This document shows positions 9,537 through 20,764 of a DNA stretch of 64,000 bases, piece by piece. A program made the translations under genes and the position numbers. Every line of letters begins with the position of its first letter. Within the stretch, counting starts at the first letter, position 1. Source of the DNA: Candidatus Competibacteraceae bacterium (lineage in GTDB: Bacteria > Pseudomonadota > Gammaproteobacteria > Competibacterales > Competibacteraceae); assembly GCA_016699715.1 (NCBI GenBank), contig CP065007.1, forward strand, positions 558,001-622,000, given 5' to 3'. The notes beneath the pieces were generated by a model. It was not told the DNA's origin. It saw only the letters and a program-made list of their open reading frames with translations, and did no database searches.

Positions 9537-9579
9537 CGCATGGGTTGTACTGACAATCGAGTGGAGTGGAGCGTTCGGG

Positions 9580-10242
9580 ATGCGCGTGTTGCTGGTGGAA
9601 GATGACACGATGATCGGCGACAGTCTGCGCAAGGGTTTGCGCGGCGAAGGGTTTACCGTGGACTGGGCGCGGGACGGGCGCGACGCGGAACTGGCGCTGG
9701 AGACCGCGGAATATGCGTTGGTGTTGCTGGATTTGGGTCTGCCGAAGAAGGACGGGCTGGCGGTGTTGCGCGACTGGCGCCAGCGCGGGAACGCCGTGCC
9801 GGTACTGGTACTCACCGCCCGCGATGCGGTGCCGGACCGGGTCATGGGTTTGGACAGCGGCGCCGACGATTATCTGGTCAAGCCGTTCGATCTGGCCGAA
9901 CTGCTGGCGCGGATGCGGGCGCTGCTGCGCCGGCAGGCCGGGCGGGCGCGGGATTTGATCGAGATGGGAACGCTGCGGCTCGATCCGGTCGCGCATGGGG
10001 TCGAGTATCGCGGGCAGCCGGTATTCCTGTCGGCGCGGGAATTCGCGCTGTTGCACGCGCTGCTGGAAACGCCGGGCGCGGTGTTGTCCCGCGAGCAGTT
10101 GGAGGATCGGCTGTACGGTTGGGGCGAGGAGGTGGAAAGCAATGCCGTCGAGGTCCACATCCACAATCTGCGCCGCAAGCTCGATCCACGGATCATCCGC
10201 ACCGTGCGCGGAGTCGGCTACCGGCTGGGGGATGCCAGCTGA
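9580..10242 (+). CDS. OmpR/PhoB-type response regulator, no adjacent kinase
   Basis: 220 residues. The receiver domain (1-115) has the acidic pocket VEDD at 6-9, phospho-acceptor D51 (LVLLDLGLPKKDG), T79 and K101. The winged-helix DNA-binding domain (125-218) has LSAREFALLHALL, the recognition region VEVHIHNLRRKL, and the end pattern RTVRGVGYRLG. The sequence is close to the QseB/PmrA/TctD subgroup. In those systems the sensor kinase gene normally follows, but here the next gene is convergent darP, starting 7 bp downstream, and no histidine kinase of this type is nearby. The partner must be elsewhere or lost. The divergent exporter is a plausible target. Confidence 0.9.
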   Translation: MRVLLVEDDTMIGDSLRKGLRGEGFTVDWARDGRDAELALETAEYALVLLDLGLPKKDGLAVLRDWRQRGNAVPVLVLTARDAVPDRVMGLDSGADDYLVKPFDLAELLARMRALLRRQAGRARDLIEMGTLRLDPVAHGVEYRGQPVFLSAREFALLHALLETPGAVLSREQLEDRLYGWGEEVESNAVEVHIHNLRRKLDPRIIRTVRGVGYRLGDAS

Positions 10243-10248
10243 GCGGGT

Positions 10249-10566
10249 TCAACTCAGATGGCGCGGCGCCACCAGGGTGGCCAGGGCGGCGCGGATCGGT
10301 TCCGGGTCGTCGAGCCGGCGCATCAGCTTGCCGATGAGTTGCAGTTGCCGCTTGTGCGCCCCCCGCTGCGGGATCGCCTGCGCCGTTCGTACCGCGGCCA
10401 ACAAGTCTTCCGGCAGCGGCACTCGTCGCAACTGCGCCGGAGTGAGCTTCACCAGGTGTTCGCCCAGATCCTGCAAGGCGGTGGCTTCCCGCTTGCGTTG
10501 GCTTTTGCTGGGTGGCTCAAGCGCTTCCGGGTCATACGGTTCTTCATCGAAGTCGTGGTCGTGCAT
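10249..10566 (-). CDS. darP: DarP/YjgA-family ribosome-associated protein, C-terminally truncated
   Basis: The 105-residue product begins at ATG 10566 (MHDHDFDEEPYDPEAL) and shows the DUF615 core: PPSKSQRKREATALQDLGE, LRRVPLPEDLLAAV, and KRQLQLIGKLMRR with DPEPIRAAL. Family members are about 170-185 residues; this one ends right after the DPEPIRAAL segment with LATLVAPRHLS, so the C-terminal third is missing. The stop is 7 bp from the stop of the convergent response regulator, which suggests a deletion or recombination joint at this point. DarP acts in late 50S ribosomal subunit assembly. Whether the short form works is unknown. Confidence 0.75.
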   Translation of the reverse strand: MHDHDFDEEPYDPEALEPPSKSQRKREATALQDLGEHLVKLTPAQLRRVPLPEDLLAAVRTAQAIPQRGAHKRQLQLIGKLMRRLDDPEPIRAALATLVAPRHLS

Positions 10567-10611
10567 ATTGGAATTTTCCGGCTCAAGAAATGTGCGGACG
10601 GGGACGGTGGC

Positions 10612-10650
10612 GCAAAAAAGCCCCGTCCGCTTTCCGAGGCGAACGGGGCT
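10612..10650 (-). terminator. Rho-independent terminator of the PDH operon
   Basis: Read on the minus strand, just after the lpd stop codon: AGCCCCGT, a short imperfect inner stem and loop, then ACGGGGCT followed by TTTTTT (complement of 10613-10619). Confidence 0.85.
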
Positions 10651-10660
10651 ATCCATGGAA

Positions 10661-12425
10661 CTACTTCTTGCGCATGGGAGGCAGATCGGTGCAGACACCC
10701 TCGAATACTTCCGCCGCCATGCCAACCGATTCGCCCAGTGTCGGATGCGGATGAATGGTCAGACCGATGTCGGCCGGATCGCAGCCCATTTCGATGGCCA
10801 GCGCCACCTCGCTGATCAGGTCGCCGGCGTGGGTGCCGACGATGCCGCCGCCGACGATGCGGTGGCTGTCCTCATCGAAGATCAGCTTGGTGAAGCCTTC
10901 GTCGCGACCGTTGGCGATGGCGCGGCCGGATGCGGCCCAGGGGAACTTGCCCACGCGTACCTTGATGCCCTGCGCCTTGGCTTCCGCCTCGGTCAAACCC
11001 GCCCAGGCCACTTCCGGATCGGTATAGGCCACGCCGGGAATCACCTTGGCGTCGAAGAAGCTCTTCTGCCCGGCGGCGGCTTCGGCGGCGACGTGACCCT
11101 CATGCACCGCCTTGTGCGCCAGCATCGGCTGGCCGACGATGTCGCCGATGGCGAAGATGTGCGGCACGTTGGTGCGGCAGTTGTTTGTCCACCGGGATGA
11201 AGCCGCGGTCGCTCACGGTGACGCCCGCCTTTTCGGCGGCGATCTTCTTGCCGTTGGGCGAGCGTCCGGCCGATTGCAGGATCATGTCGTAAAGTTGCGG
11301 CTCGGCCGGGGCGTTGGCACCCTCGAAGGTCACCAGCAGCCCCTCCGGCCTGGCTTCGACCGCGACCGTCTTGGTCTTGAGCATGATCTGGTCGAAGCGG
11401 CCGGTGTTCATCTTTTCCCACACCTTGACCAGATCCCGATCGGGACCCTGCATCAGGGCGTCGAGCATTTCCACCACCTCGATGCGGGTGCCCAGCGTCG
11501 AGTAGACCGTGGCCATCTCCAGGCCGATGATGCCGCCGCCGATCACCAGCAACCGCTTCGGGATGAAGCGCAGTTCCAGCGCGCCGGTGGAATCGACGAT
11601 GCGCGGATCGTTCGGGATGAAGGGCAAATGCACCGCCTGACTGCCGGCGGCGATGATGCACTTCTCGAAGCGGACGATTGTCTTCTCGCCGCTCTTGTCC
11701 TGGCCGTCGCCGGCGGTGAGTTCGACCTCCAGATGATGGGGATCGAGAAAGCTCCCGTAGCCACGCACGGTTTCCACCTTGCGGGCCTTGGCCATGCCCG
11801 CCAATCCGCCGGTCAGCTTGCCCACCACCTTGCCTTTGTGAGCACGCAGTTTGTCCAGATCCACGGTGGGTGTGCCGAAGCTCACGCCCAGATCGGCGAA
11901 ATGCGCCGCCTCGTCCATGACCGCCGCCACATGCAGCAGGGCTTTGGAGGGAATGCAGCCGACATTGAGGCAGACCCCGCCCAGAGTGGAATAGCGTTCC
12001 ACCAGCACGGTCTTCATGCCCAGATCGGCGGCGCGGAACGCGGCGCTGTAACCGCCCGGTCCGGCGCCGAGCACCAGCATTTCGCAGTCGAGATCGGCTT
12101 TGCCGGCAAACGCGCCCGCGACGGGCGCGGGCGCGGGCGCGGGCGCGGGTTCGGCGGGTTTGGCTGGAGCCGTCGCCGCTGGTGCGGTGCTCGCTTCCAG
12201 CATCAGAATGACATCGCCTTCGGAGACCTTGTCGCCGACCTTGACCTTGAGTTCCCCGACCGTCCCGGCCTGGGGCGCGGGTACTTCCATCGAGGCCTTG
12301 TCGCTTTCCAGCATGATCAGCGGATCTTCCGCGGCGATGGCATCGCCCGGTTTGACCAGCACTTCGATGATTTCCACGCCTTTGAAGTCACCGATGTCGG
12401 GGACTTTGACTTCCACGAGACTCAT
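10661..12425 (-). pseudogene. lpd: Dihydrolipoyl dehydrogenase (E3) with N-terminal lipoyl domain, frameshifted
   Basis: The E3 flavoprotein of the PDH complex reoxidises dihydrolipoyl groups with NAD+. Residues 1-80 form a lipoyl domain with the modifiable lysine in ESDKASMEV. An Ala/Pro linker follows, then the FAD-binding GAGPGGYSAAF, the redox disulfide GGVCLNVGCIPSKALL and the NAD-binding GGGIIGLEMA. The second half (NVPHIFAIGDIVGQP, ending HPHPTLGESV with the catalytic His) lies in another frame. The break is at about 11178-11190, where PVDKQ should continue into CRTNVPHIF: one extra base in the CAACTGCC stretch shifts the frame. The rest of the protein is intact and well conserved, so a sequencing error is as likely as a real mutation. 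It is the last gene of the aceE-aceF-lpd operon, with 16 bp between aceF and lpd. Confidence 0.9.
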
Positions 12426-12441
12426 GAGCAGCGGCCTCCGG

Positions 12442-14055
12442 TTAAAGCAGCACGCGGCGGAAATCCGCCAGCAGTTGCGCGAGGTAGACGTTGAAGCGGG
12501 TCGCCAGCGCGCCGTCGATCACCCGATGGTCGGCGCTCAGCGACAGCGGGAGGATCAGGCGCGGTCCGAACTGCTGGCCATCCCACACCGGTTTCATCAC
12601 CGACTTGCTGACACCCAGGATCGCCACCTCCGGGGCGTTGATGATCGGCGAAAAGGCCGTACCGCCGATGCCGCCCACCGAGGAGATGGTGAAGCAGGCA
12701 CCCTGCATCTCCGCGGGCCCCAGCTTGCCGTCGCGGGCCTTTTTGGCCAGTTCGCCAGTCTCCCTGGCGATGTCGAAGATGCCTTTTTTATCGGCGTCCT
12801 TCACCACCGGCACCACCAGTCCGTTGGGCGTGTCGGCGGCGAAGGCGATGTGAAAGTACTGCTTGTAGACCAGATTGTCGCCATCGAGCGAGGTGTTGAA
12901 CTCCGGAAATTTTTGCAACGCCCGCACGCAGGCCTTGATCAAGAAGGCCAGCATGGTCAGCTTGGTGCCACCGGTCTTTTCGTTCTCCTTGTTGATCTGG
13001 AGGCGGAAAGCTTCCAGGTCGGTGGTGTCGGCGTCCTCGTGATAGGTGACCGCCGGGATCATCACCCAGTTGCGCGCCAGATTGGCGCCGGAGAGCTTCT
13101 TGATCCGCGATAGCGGCTTGGATTCCACCGGGCCAAACTTGGCGAAATCCACCGTCGGCCAGGGCAGCAAATCCAGTATCCCGCCACCGGTCACGCCGCC
13201 GGCTGGCCCCGCCGCTGGAGTCGAGCCCGTCATCACCCCCTTGACGAAAGCTTGCACATCCTCCTTGAGAATCCGCCCCTTGGGACCGGAACCTTTGGCC
13301 AGGCGGGTCAGATCGACACCCAGTTCCCGGGCAAAACGCCGTATCGAGGGGCTGGCATGGACCTTGGCGAAGCTGGCCGCCGGCATCGATTCGGCCGACG
13401 GCGGCTTCGAGACCGGCGGCGGTTTCGGTGCACCTTCCGGCTTGCGCGCGCGCGGACCCAGCGCGATGGCGCTGAGCGTATCGGGTAGTTGCGGCTTGGC
13501 GGCGGTATCGGCACCGCTCGTGTTCAAGGTCAGGATCAGGTCGCCCTGCGAGACCGGGTCGCCGACCTTGGCCGCGATGCTTTGTACCGTGCCGGCATGG
13601 GGCGAGGGTACTTCCATGCTGGCCTTGTCGCTTTCCAGGGTAATCAATGGGGTATCGATCTCGACATGATCCCCGGCCGCGACCAGTACCTCGATGATCG
13701 GGATATTCTTGAAATCGCCGATGTCCGGCACCCGTACCTCGCGCGTTTCGCCGGAATCGCCGGGCGCGGCTGCATCGGTATCGGCGGCGGGACGCTCGGG
13801 CGCGGATACGCTCTCGGCCACATCCAGATACAGAATCAGGTCGCCCTGCGAGACCTTGTCGCCGGCCTTGATCTTGACTTCCCGAACCACGCCGGCCAAT
13901 GGGGAAGGCACCTCCATGGACGCCTTGTCGGTTTCCAGGATGATCAGCGGCGCTTCCACATCGACGTTGTCGCCAGCGGCAACCAGCACGTCGATGACGT
14001 CCACGCCCTTGAAGTCGCCGATATCCGGCACATGAATTTCTTTAATGATGCTCAC
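12442..14055 (-). CDS. aceF: Pyruvate dehydrogenase E2, dihydrolipoamide acetyltransferase
   Basis: 537 residues that transfer the acetyl group from E1 to CoA and form the PDH core. There are two lipoyl domains (about 2-80 and 105-185), each with a DKASMEVPSP lysine site. An Ala/Pro linker and the peripheral-subunit-binding domain follow (ASPSIRRFARELGVDL, GSGPKGRILKEDV). The catalytic domain from about 310 ends with SLSADHRVIDGALATRF, which holds the active-site His and Asp. E. coli AceF has three lipoyl domains; two is common elsewhere. The third lipoyl domain of this complex is carried by Lpd. The gene follows aceE after 12 bp and precedes lpd by 16 bp, so all three are one transcript. Confidence 0.95.
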   Translation of the reverse strand: MSIIKEIHVPDIGDFKGVDVIDVLVAAGDNVDVEAPLIILETDKASMEVPSPLAGVVREVKIKAGDKVSQGDLILYLDVAESVSAPERPAADTDAAAPGDSGETREVRVPDIGDFKNIPIIEVLVAAGDHVEIDTPLITLESDKASMEVPSPHAGTVQSIAAKVGDPVSQGDLILTLNTSGADTAAKPQLPDTLSAIALGPRARKPEGAPKPPPVSKPPSAESMPAASFAKVHASPSIRRFARELGVDLTRLAKGSGPKGRILKEDVQAFVKGVMTGSTPAAGPAGGVTGGGILDLLPWPTVDFAKFGPVESKPLSRIKKLSGANLARNWVMIPAVTYHEDADTTDLEAFRLQINKENEKTGGTKLTMLAFLIKACVRALQKFPEFNTSLDGDNLVYKQYFHIAFAADTPNGLVVPVVKDADKKGIFDIARETGELAKKARDGKLGPAEMQGACFTISSVGGIGGTAFSPIINAPEVAILGVSKSVMKPVWDGQQFGPRLILPLSLSADHRVIDGALATRFNVYLAQLLADFRRVLL

Positions 14056-14067
14056 CGGGATTCTCCC

Positions 14068-16728
<2,661 letters not shown>

Positions 16729-16972
16729 GAGGGGGTCCTGTAGTGGTTGGTTGTGGTTATACGCCCGCCTTATTACGGGGGGAAACGCCAGTACGGCAGG
16801 GATCGGAGGGCGGCATGGTCCGTCCATCTGCCTGCCATCGATAAGTAGTAGAACTATAGACGGGCTGTTGGCAATTGCATTCGACCGCGGTCGGGGCCAA
16901 AGTTGCGGTCGTGAACGCCACGGAGTTGGTGTTAAGCTAAAATTCCAAACTGAATCAGTAGGGTAATCAATC

Positions 16973-17830
16973 ATGCAGCGTCTGAAGATAAAACATCGCA
17001 CTACTTATCAATTTTCCAGCATGGTGACGCTGCTGCCGCATCAGCTCCTGCTGCGTCCGCGCGAGGGGCACGATGTGCGTATCGAAGCATCGAAGCTCGA
17101 CATCTCGCCTGCTCATCGTCTCAAGTGGCATCGCGACGTGTTCGACAATTCGGTGGCCGTGGCCAGCTTTTCGGAAACCGCGCAGCGACTGGTCATCAGC
17201 AGCGAAGTGATCATCCGGCATTATGAAGTGGCGCCGCTCGATTTCATCGTCGAGGACTACGCGGTCTATTATCCGTTTGAATACCTCCAGGAAGAAAGGG
17301 TCGATCTTGCGCCCTTCCAGCAACCGGTTTATCTCGATCAGCAGCCGGCGGTGCGCGATTGGTTCAACAGCCTGGATCTGATGCGCGACAAGGTGGAAAC
17401 CTATGTGTTGCTGGATCGACTGAACCGGCTCATTGCCAAGGAATTCAAGTACGTCGTCCGCGAGGAGCCCGGTGTGCAACCGCCCGAACTCACCTTGGAC
17501 ATCCACAGCGGTTCCTGTCGCGACTACGCGACCCTGTTTATCGAAACCTGCCGTTTTCTCGGCCTGGCGAGCCGGTTCGTCAGCGGTTATTCGCACGTTC
17601 CCGAACTTGGGCCAGGTGGTGCGACGACGCACGCCTGGGCGGAAGTCTATCTGCCCGGTCCGGGTTGGAAAGGTTTCGATCCGACCGCCGGTGAGCTGAC
17701 TGGCAGCCGGCATATCCCGGTCGCGGTGGCTCGTCATCCGGAAGCAGTGCCGCCGGTTGCCGGCAGCTTCGTCGGGCCCAAGGGCCAGATCCCGATGCTG
17801 ACGGTCGATGTCCAAGTAACGGCGCTTTGA
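16973..17830 (+). CDS. Transglutaminase-like protein with bacterial N-terminal domain
   Basis: 285 residues. The N-terminal beta domain (RLKIKHRTTYQFSSMVTLLPHQLLLRPR) is typical of the Bact_transglu_N family. The transglutaminase core follows, with all three catalytic residues in place: C182 (SGSCRDYATLF), H220 (TTHAWAEVY) and D236 (GFDPTAG). There is no signal peptide, so a cytoplasmic location is expected. Members are thought to act as cysteine peptidases or transamidases, and the substrate is unknown. A second family member lies at 19799; such pairs are often adjacent, and here they are separated by the cold-shock gene and an ISAzo13 insertion. ATG 16973 follows GTAGGG at a suitable distance. 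Confidence 0.88.
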   Translation: MQRLKIKHRTTYQFSSMVTLLPHQLLLRPREGHDVRIEASKLDISPAHRLKWHRDVFDNSVAVASFSETAQRLVISSEVIIRHYEVAPLDFIVEDYAVYYPFEYLQEERVDLAPFQQPVYLDQQPAVRDWFNSLDLMRDKVETYVLLDRLNRLIAKEFKYVVREEPGVQPPELTLDIHSGSCRDYATLFIETCRFLGLASRFVSGYSHVPELGPGGATTHAWAEVYLPGPGWKGFDPTAGELTGSRHIPVAVARHPEAVPPVAGSFVGPKGQIPMLTVDVQVTAL

Positions 17831-17920
17831 GGGAATATTGACCAGTCAGGTACGGGTCGTCATCGAAGAGACCCTATCAACTTGATTTGTCTGATTTTCA
17901 TTGAATTTTTCAATAGACAC

Positions 17921-17949
17921 TTGTTTTGTCTTGTCCTGTACCTTATAGT
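17921..17949 (+). promoter_or_regulatory. Predicted sigma70 promoter of the cold-shock gene
   Basis: TTGTTT at 17921-17926, a 17-bp spacer, and TATAGT at 17944-17949. Transcription would start near 17956, leaving a leader of about 140 nt before ATG 18097. Long leaders are a feature of cspA-type genes. The match is good but unproven. Confidence 0.55.
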
Positions 17950-18096
17950 GATCGGTGCAAGATTTTTAAGTAGATTATCTGCCCATCCGCTGCAAACCCT
18001 TTACTTGGTATTCGGCTCGTCAGTTCCTCTATTTTGACTCTTGTGCCCATGAGCGGCTGCTCAATTTTTTCAATCTTTTTTCGAGATCTTAAAGAC

Positions 18097-18303
18097 ATGG
18101 CAAGTGGTACTGTTAAATGGTTTAACGAAGCAAAAGGCTTTGGTTTCATTTCCCCGGACGACGGCGGCGAAGATTTATTCGCGCACTTCTCGGCCATTCA
18201 AGGGCAAGGGTTCAAAACCCTTAGGGAAGCCCAGAAGGTTTCATTTGATGTAACCACCGGCCCCAAAGGTAAGCAGGCAGCCAATATCCGCTCCATGGAC
18301 TAA
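18097..18303 (+). CDS. Cold-shock-domain protein (CspA family)
   Basis: A 68-residue single cold-shock domain that binds single-stranded RNA/DNA and melts secondary structure. MASGTVKWFNEAKGFGFIS contains the RNP1 motif KGFGFI. RNP2 reads DLFAHF, where VFVHF is usual, so one hydrophobic position is changed. The end is GPKGKQAANI as in the family. ATG 18097 starts the conserved MASGTVKWF. The upstream in-frame ATG at 18034 would add 21 residues from the leader and is not supported. The leader is about 140 nt if the predicted promoter is used, and a terminator hairpin follows directly. Confidence 0.92.
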   Translation: MASGTVKWFNEAKGFGFISPDDGGEDLFAHFSAIQGQGFKTLREAQKVSFDVTTGPKGKQAANIRSMD

Positions 18304-18329
18304 GCGTTCAGGATTGAGATTGATGAAAT

Positions 18330-18352
18330 AGCCCGGCTTCGCCGGGCTATTT
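18330..18352 (+). terminator. Terminator of the cold-shock gene
   Basis: AGCCCGGC, loop TTC, GCCGGGCT, then ATTTCG. The GC stem is strong with a short U-rich tail. Confidence 0.8.
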
Positions 18353-18485
18353 CGTTTGGTCCTCGATCTCCGCCTTCCTGGGGCTGACGGACAGGCGCTT
18401 CATCGTTTGCGTGGATCACTTCGAGCGGGACTGGCGATTCTTTATGGCCACAAAGCGTTTCAGCTTCGAGCAGCCTCCACACTAA

Positions 18486-19786
18486 GGAACTGCGCAAAAA
18501 TAACTTGGTTATTTTGATTAAAATATGATTGTATGTAGTATGCATGATGAAGAGGCGATCAAACACAAATTTCAGGTACTTAAACCACTTTTAGACGAGC
18601 GGAGCCGTCGATGGTGGGCGGCTTGTGAGGCCGAGGTACTGGGTTGGGGCGGAATAGCGGTCGTGTCGCAAGCCACGGGAATCTCCCGAACGACGATTGC
18701 GGCAGGTTTGCGCGAATACCGACAACCAACAGAGCGGTCGCAAGCGGTGGCGGTACCCCGGACACGGCAGGCGGGCGGGGGTCGAAAACCGCTCACGCAG
18801 CAAGATCCTCATCTGTTGCGCGATTTGGAATCACTGGTCGATCCGGTCACGCGGGGTGATCCGCAATCACCCCTGCGGTGGACGTGCAAAAGTACCTACA
18901 AACTGGCGAACGAACTCGACGGGATGGGACATCAGGTGGGGGCGCGCACGGTTGCACACCTCTTGCGGAAGATGCACTACAGTTTGCAAGCGAATCGGAA
19001 GACGCACGAAGGGGGAGATCATCCCGATCGGGATGCCCAGTTCCGTCATATCAATGACCAGACGAAAGCCTTTCAAGTCCGCCATCAGCCGGTAGTGTCC
19101 GTCGATACCAAGAAGAAGGAGTTAGTGGGCGACTTCAAAAACGCTGGGCGAGAATGGCAGCCCAAAGGGACGCCCGAGGCTGTTCGGGTCTACGATTTTC
19201 TGGATCCGCAGCTGGGCAAAGCGGTGCCCTATGGGGTCTATGATGTCACGACCAATACCGGCTGGGTCACCGTGGGCATGGATCATGATACGGCGGAATT
19301 TGCCGTGGAAACCGTGCGACATTGGTGGCAACAAATGGGGATGAGGACTTATCCGGGCGCTACTGAGTTGTTGATCATTGCTGATGGGGGCGGGAGTAAC
19401 GGCTCGCGTCTCCGACTGTGGAAAACGCAGTTGCAACAACTGGCGGACGAGACACAGTTGCGGATCCTGGTCTGTCATTTGCCACCCGGCACCAGCAAGT
19501 GGAATAAGATCGAGCATCGACTGTTTGCTTACATTACGCAGAATTGGCGCGGACGCCCCCTGACGAGCCATGCGGTGATCGTCAATCTCATCGGTAATAC
19601 CACCACACAGACGGGTCTCTCTATCCATGCCGAACTCGATACTCGCCCCTACGCGACGGGAATAAAAGTCACCGATGAGGAATTGGCTGCGGTACAGATC
19701 GAGCGGGACGCCTTTCACGGTGAATGGAATTACACCATCGTTCCCAGAGCATCGGGAAAATAACCAAGTTATTTTTGCGCGGTTCC
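18486..19786 (+). mobile_element. ISAzo13-family insertion sequence
   Basis: The inverted ends start GGAACTGCGCAAAAATAACT at 18486 and, read inward from 19786, GGAACCGCGCAAAAATAACT. They extend about 30 bp with a single mismatch. TAA flanks both sides (18483-18485 and 19787-19789) and may be a 3-bp target duplication. The right end lies 12 bp upstream of the ATG of the second transglutaminase gene, so the IS replaced that gene's upstream promoter region while leaving the GGA ribosome-binding site. Confidence 0.9.
18525..19763 (+). CDS. ISAzo13-family transposase
   Basis: An intact 412-residue protein. Recognisable segments are the N-terminal helix-turn-helix (GGIAVVSQATGISRTTIAAG), the catalytic stretch PVVSVDTKKKELVGDF with the first D, LLIIADGGGSNGSRLRLWK with the second D, and LPPGTSKWNKIEHRLFAYI with the final E. 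These are the family signature. It fills its 1301-bp element and has no frame breaks, so the copy may be active. The start could equally be ATG 18540 (MHDEEAIKHKF). The same strand orientation as the downstream gene means read-through from the transposase could drive that gene. Confidence 0.9.
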   Translation: MIVCSMHDEEAIKHKFQVLKPLLDERSRRWWAACEAEVLGWGGIAVVSQATGISRTTIAAGLREYRQPTERSQAVAVPRTRQAGGGRKPLTQQDPHLLRDLESLVDPVTRGDPQSPLRWTCKSTYKLANELDGMGHQVGARTVAHLLRKMHYSLQANRKTHEGGDHPDRDAQFRHINDQTKAFQVRHQPVVSVDTKKKELVGDFKNAGREWQPKGTPEAVRVYDFLDPQLGKAVPYGVYDVTTNTGWVTVGMDHDTAEFAVETVRHWWQQMGMRTYPGATELLIIADGGGSNGSRLRLWKTQLQQLADETQLRILVCHLPPGTSKWNKIEHRLFAYITQNWRGRPLTSHAVIVNLIGNTTTQTGLSIHAELDTRPYATGIKVTDEELAAVQIERDAFHGEWNYTIVPRASGK

Positions 19787-19798
19787 TAAGGAATTCTT

Positions 19799-20632
19799 AT
19801 GCTGATCCGGGCCGGTTACGACATTATCTTCGAGCATCCGGCACCGACGCCGATCATCGTGATGCTCTATCCTCATCCCTCACGCGGACCCTCGATTCGT
19901 CGGGGCGACTATCTGCTGGTCGAACCGCCGGTGCAGGTCAGCGAATACATCGACGTGTTTGGCAACCGCTGTGGCCGTTTGGTGGCCCCCGCCGGTCCCA
20001 TCCGCTTTTGGAACGACGCGGTGGTCGAGGATAGCGGTCAGCCGGACCAGCAGAATCCCGCCGCCGAACAGCACGAAATCCACGACTTGCCGGATGCGAC
20101 GCTCACCTTCCTGATGCCGAGCCGTTATTGCGAGGTGGATCGGATGGTGGATCTGGCCTGGCAACTGTTCGGCACCGTGCCGAAGGGTTGGGCGCGAGTA
20201 CAGGCAATCTGTGACTTCGTGCATAATCACATCATGTTCGACTATATGCAGGCCCGCAAGACCCGTACCGCCTACGAAACCTATCAAGAGCGAGTCGGCG
20301 TCTGTCGTGACTTCACCCACTTGGCGGTCACGTTCTGCCGCTGCTTGAACATCCCGGCGCGATATTGCACCGGCTATCTGGGCGACATCGGGGTGCCGGT
20401 GACGGGTCCGATGGATTTCAGCGCCTGGTTCGAGGCGTATTTGGGCGGTCGCTGGTACCCTTTCGATCCGCGTAACAACATACCTCGCATCGGTCGAGTG
20501 CTGATGGCCCATGGTCTCGATGCCGCCGATGTGGCGCTGCTGACTTCTTTCGGCCCCAGCCGGTTGGAACGATTCACGGTATGGACCGACGAGGTGGGCG
20601 AGGACGCCCTGTTGCCGGTCCCGAGTCCATAG
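19799..20632 (+). CDS. Transglutaminase-like protein, second copy (catalytic His position is Ser)
   Basis: 277 residues. The N-terminal beta domain (MLIRAGYDIIFEHPAPTPII) differs from that of the first family member. The core contains C169 (VGVCRDFTHLA) and D223 (WYPFDPRNN). Where most transglutaminase-fold proteins have His followed by A-W, this protein has S208 (PMDFSAWFEAYLGG). This may be normal for the subfamily or may mean altered chemistry. ATG 19799 is preceded by AAGGAATTCTT. The ISAzo13 element ends 12 bp upstream, so the native promoter is lost and expression would depend on the IS. Confidence 0.85.
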   Translation: MLIRAGYDIIFEHPAPTPIIVMLYPHPSRGPSIRRGDYLLVEPPVQVSEYIDVFGNRCGRLVAPAGPIRFWNDAVVEDSGQPDQQNPAAEQHEIHDLPDATLTFLMPSRYCEVDRMVDLAWQLFGTVPKGWARVQAICDFVHNHIMFDYMQARKTRTAYETYQERVGVCRDFTHLAVTFCRCLNIPARYCTGYLGDIGVPVTGPMDFSAWFEAYLGGRWYPFDPRNNIPRIGRVLMAHGLDAADVALLTSFGPSRLERFTVWTDEVGEDALLPVPSP

Positions 20633-20764
20633 AGCGTCGGCTCAGTTCGAACGGCCTGTCAAAAATCCCCGATCCGCTGCCCGAACCATCTCAGTTACCT
20701 TAAATATCACAGACTCGCTTGGATCTCCCGGTCGGCGCACCCGCGAAATTTGGCGGGATCGATC

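Noticed and set aside
8218..10164. Very long open frame antisense/out of frame to the exporter and regulator genes
   Set aside because: A by-product of high GC. The exporter and response regulator in the other frames have clear domains; this frame has none.
11112..12494. 460-codon open frame opposite lpd
   Set aside because: Shadow of lpd. No recognisable domain.
16729..17001. N-terminal extension of aceE by 91 codons
   Set aside because: The extension has no homology to AceE, overlaps the divergent gene start and lies ahead of a good ATG with ribosome-binding site.
17930..17942. TTGTCCTGTAC near the cspA promoter resembling the IS4-family terminal repeat at 5834/7153
   Set aside because: Only 11 bases match and no partner end or duplication is nearby. 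A similar ACAGGACAAA at 37525-37534 is likewise too short.
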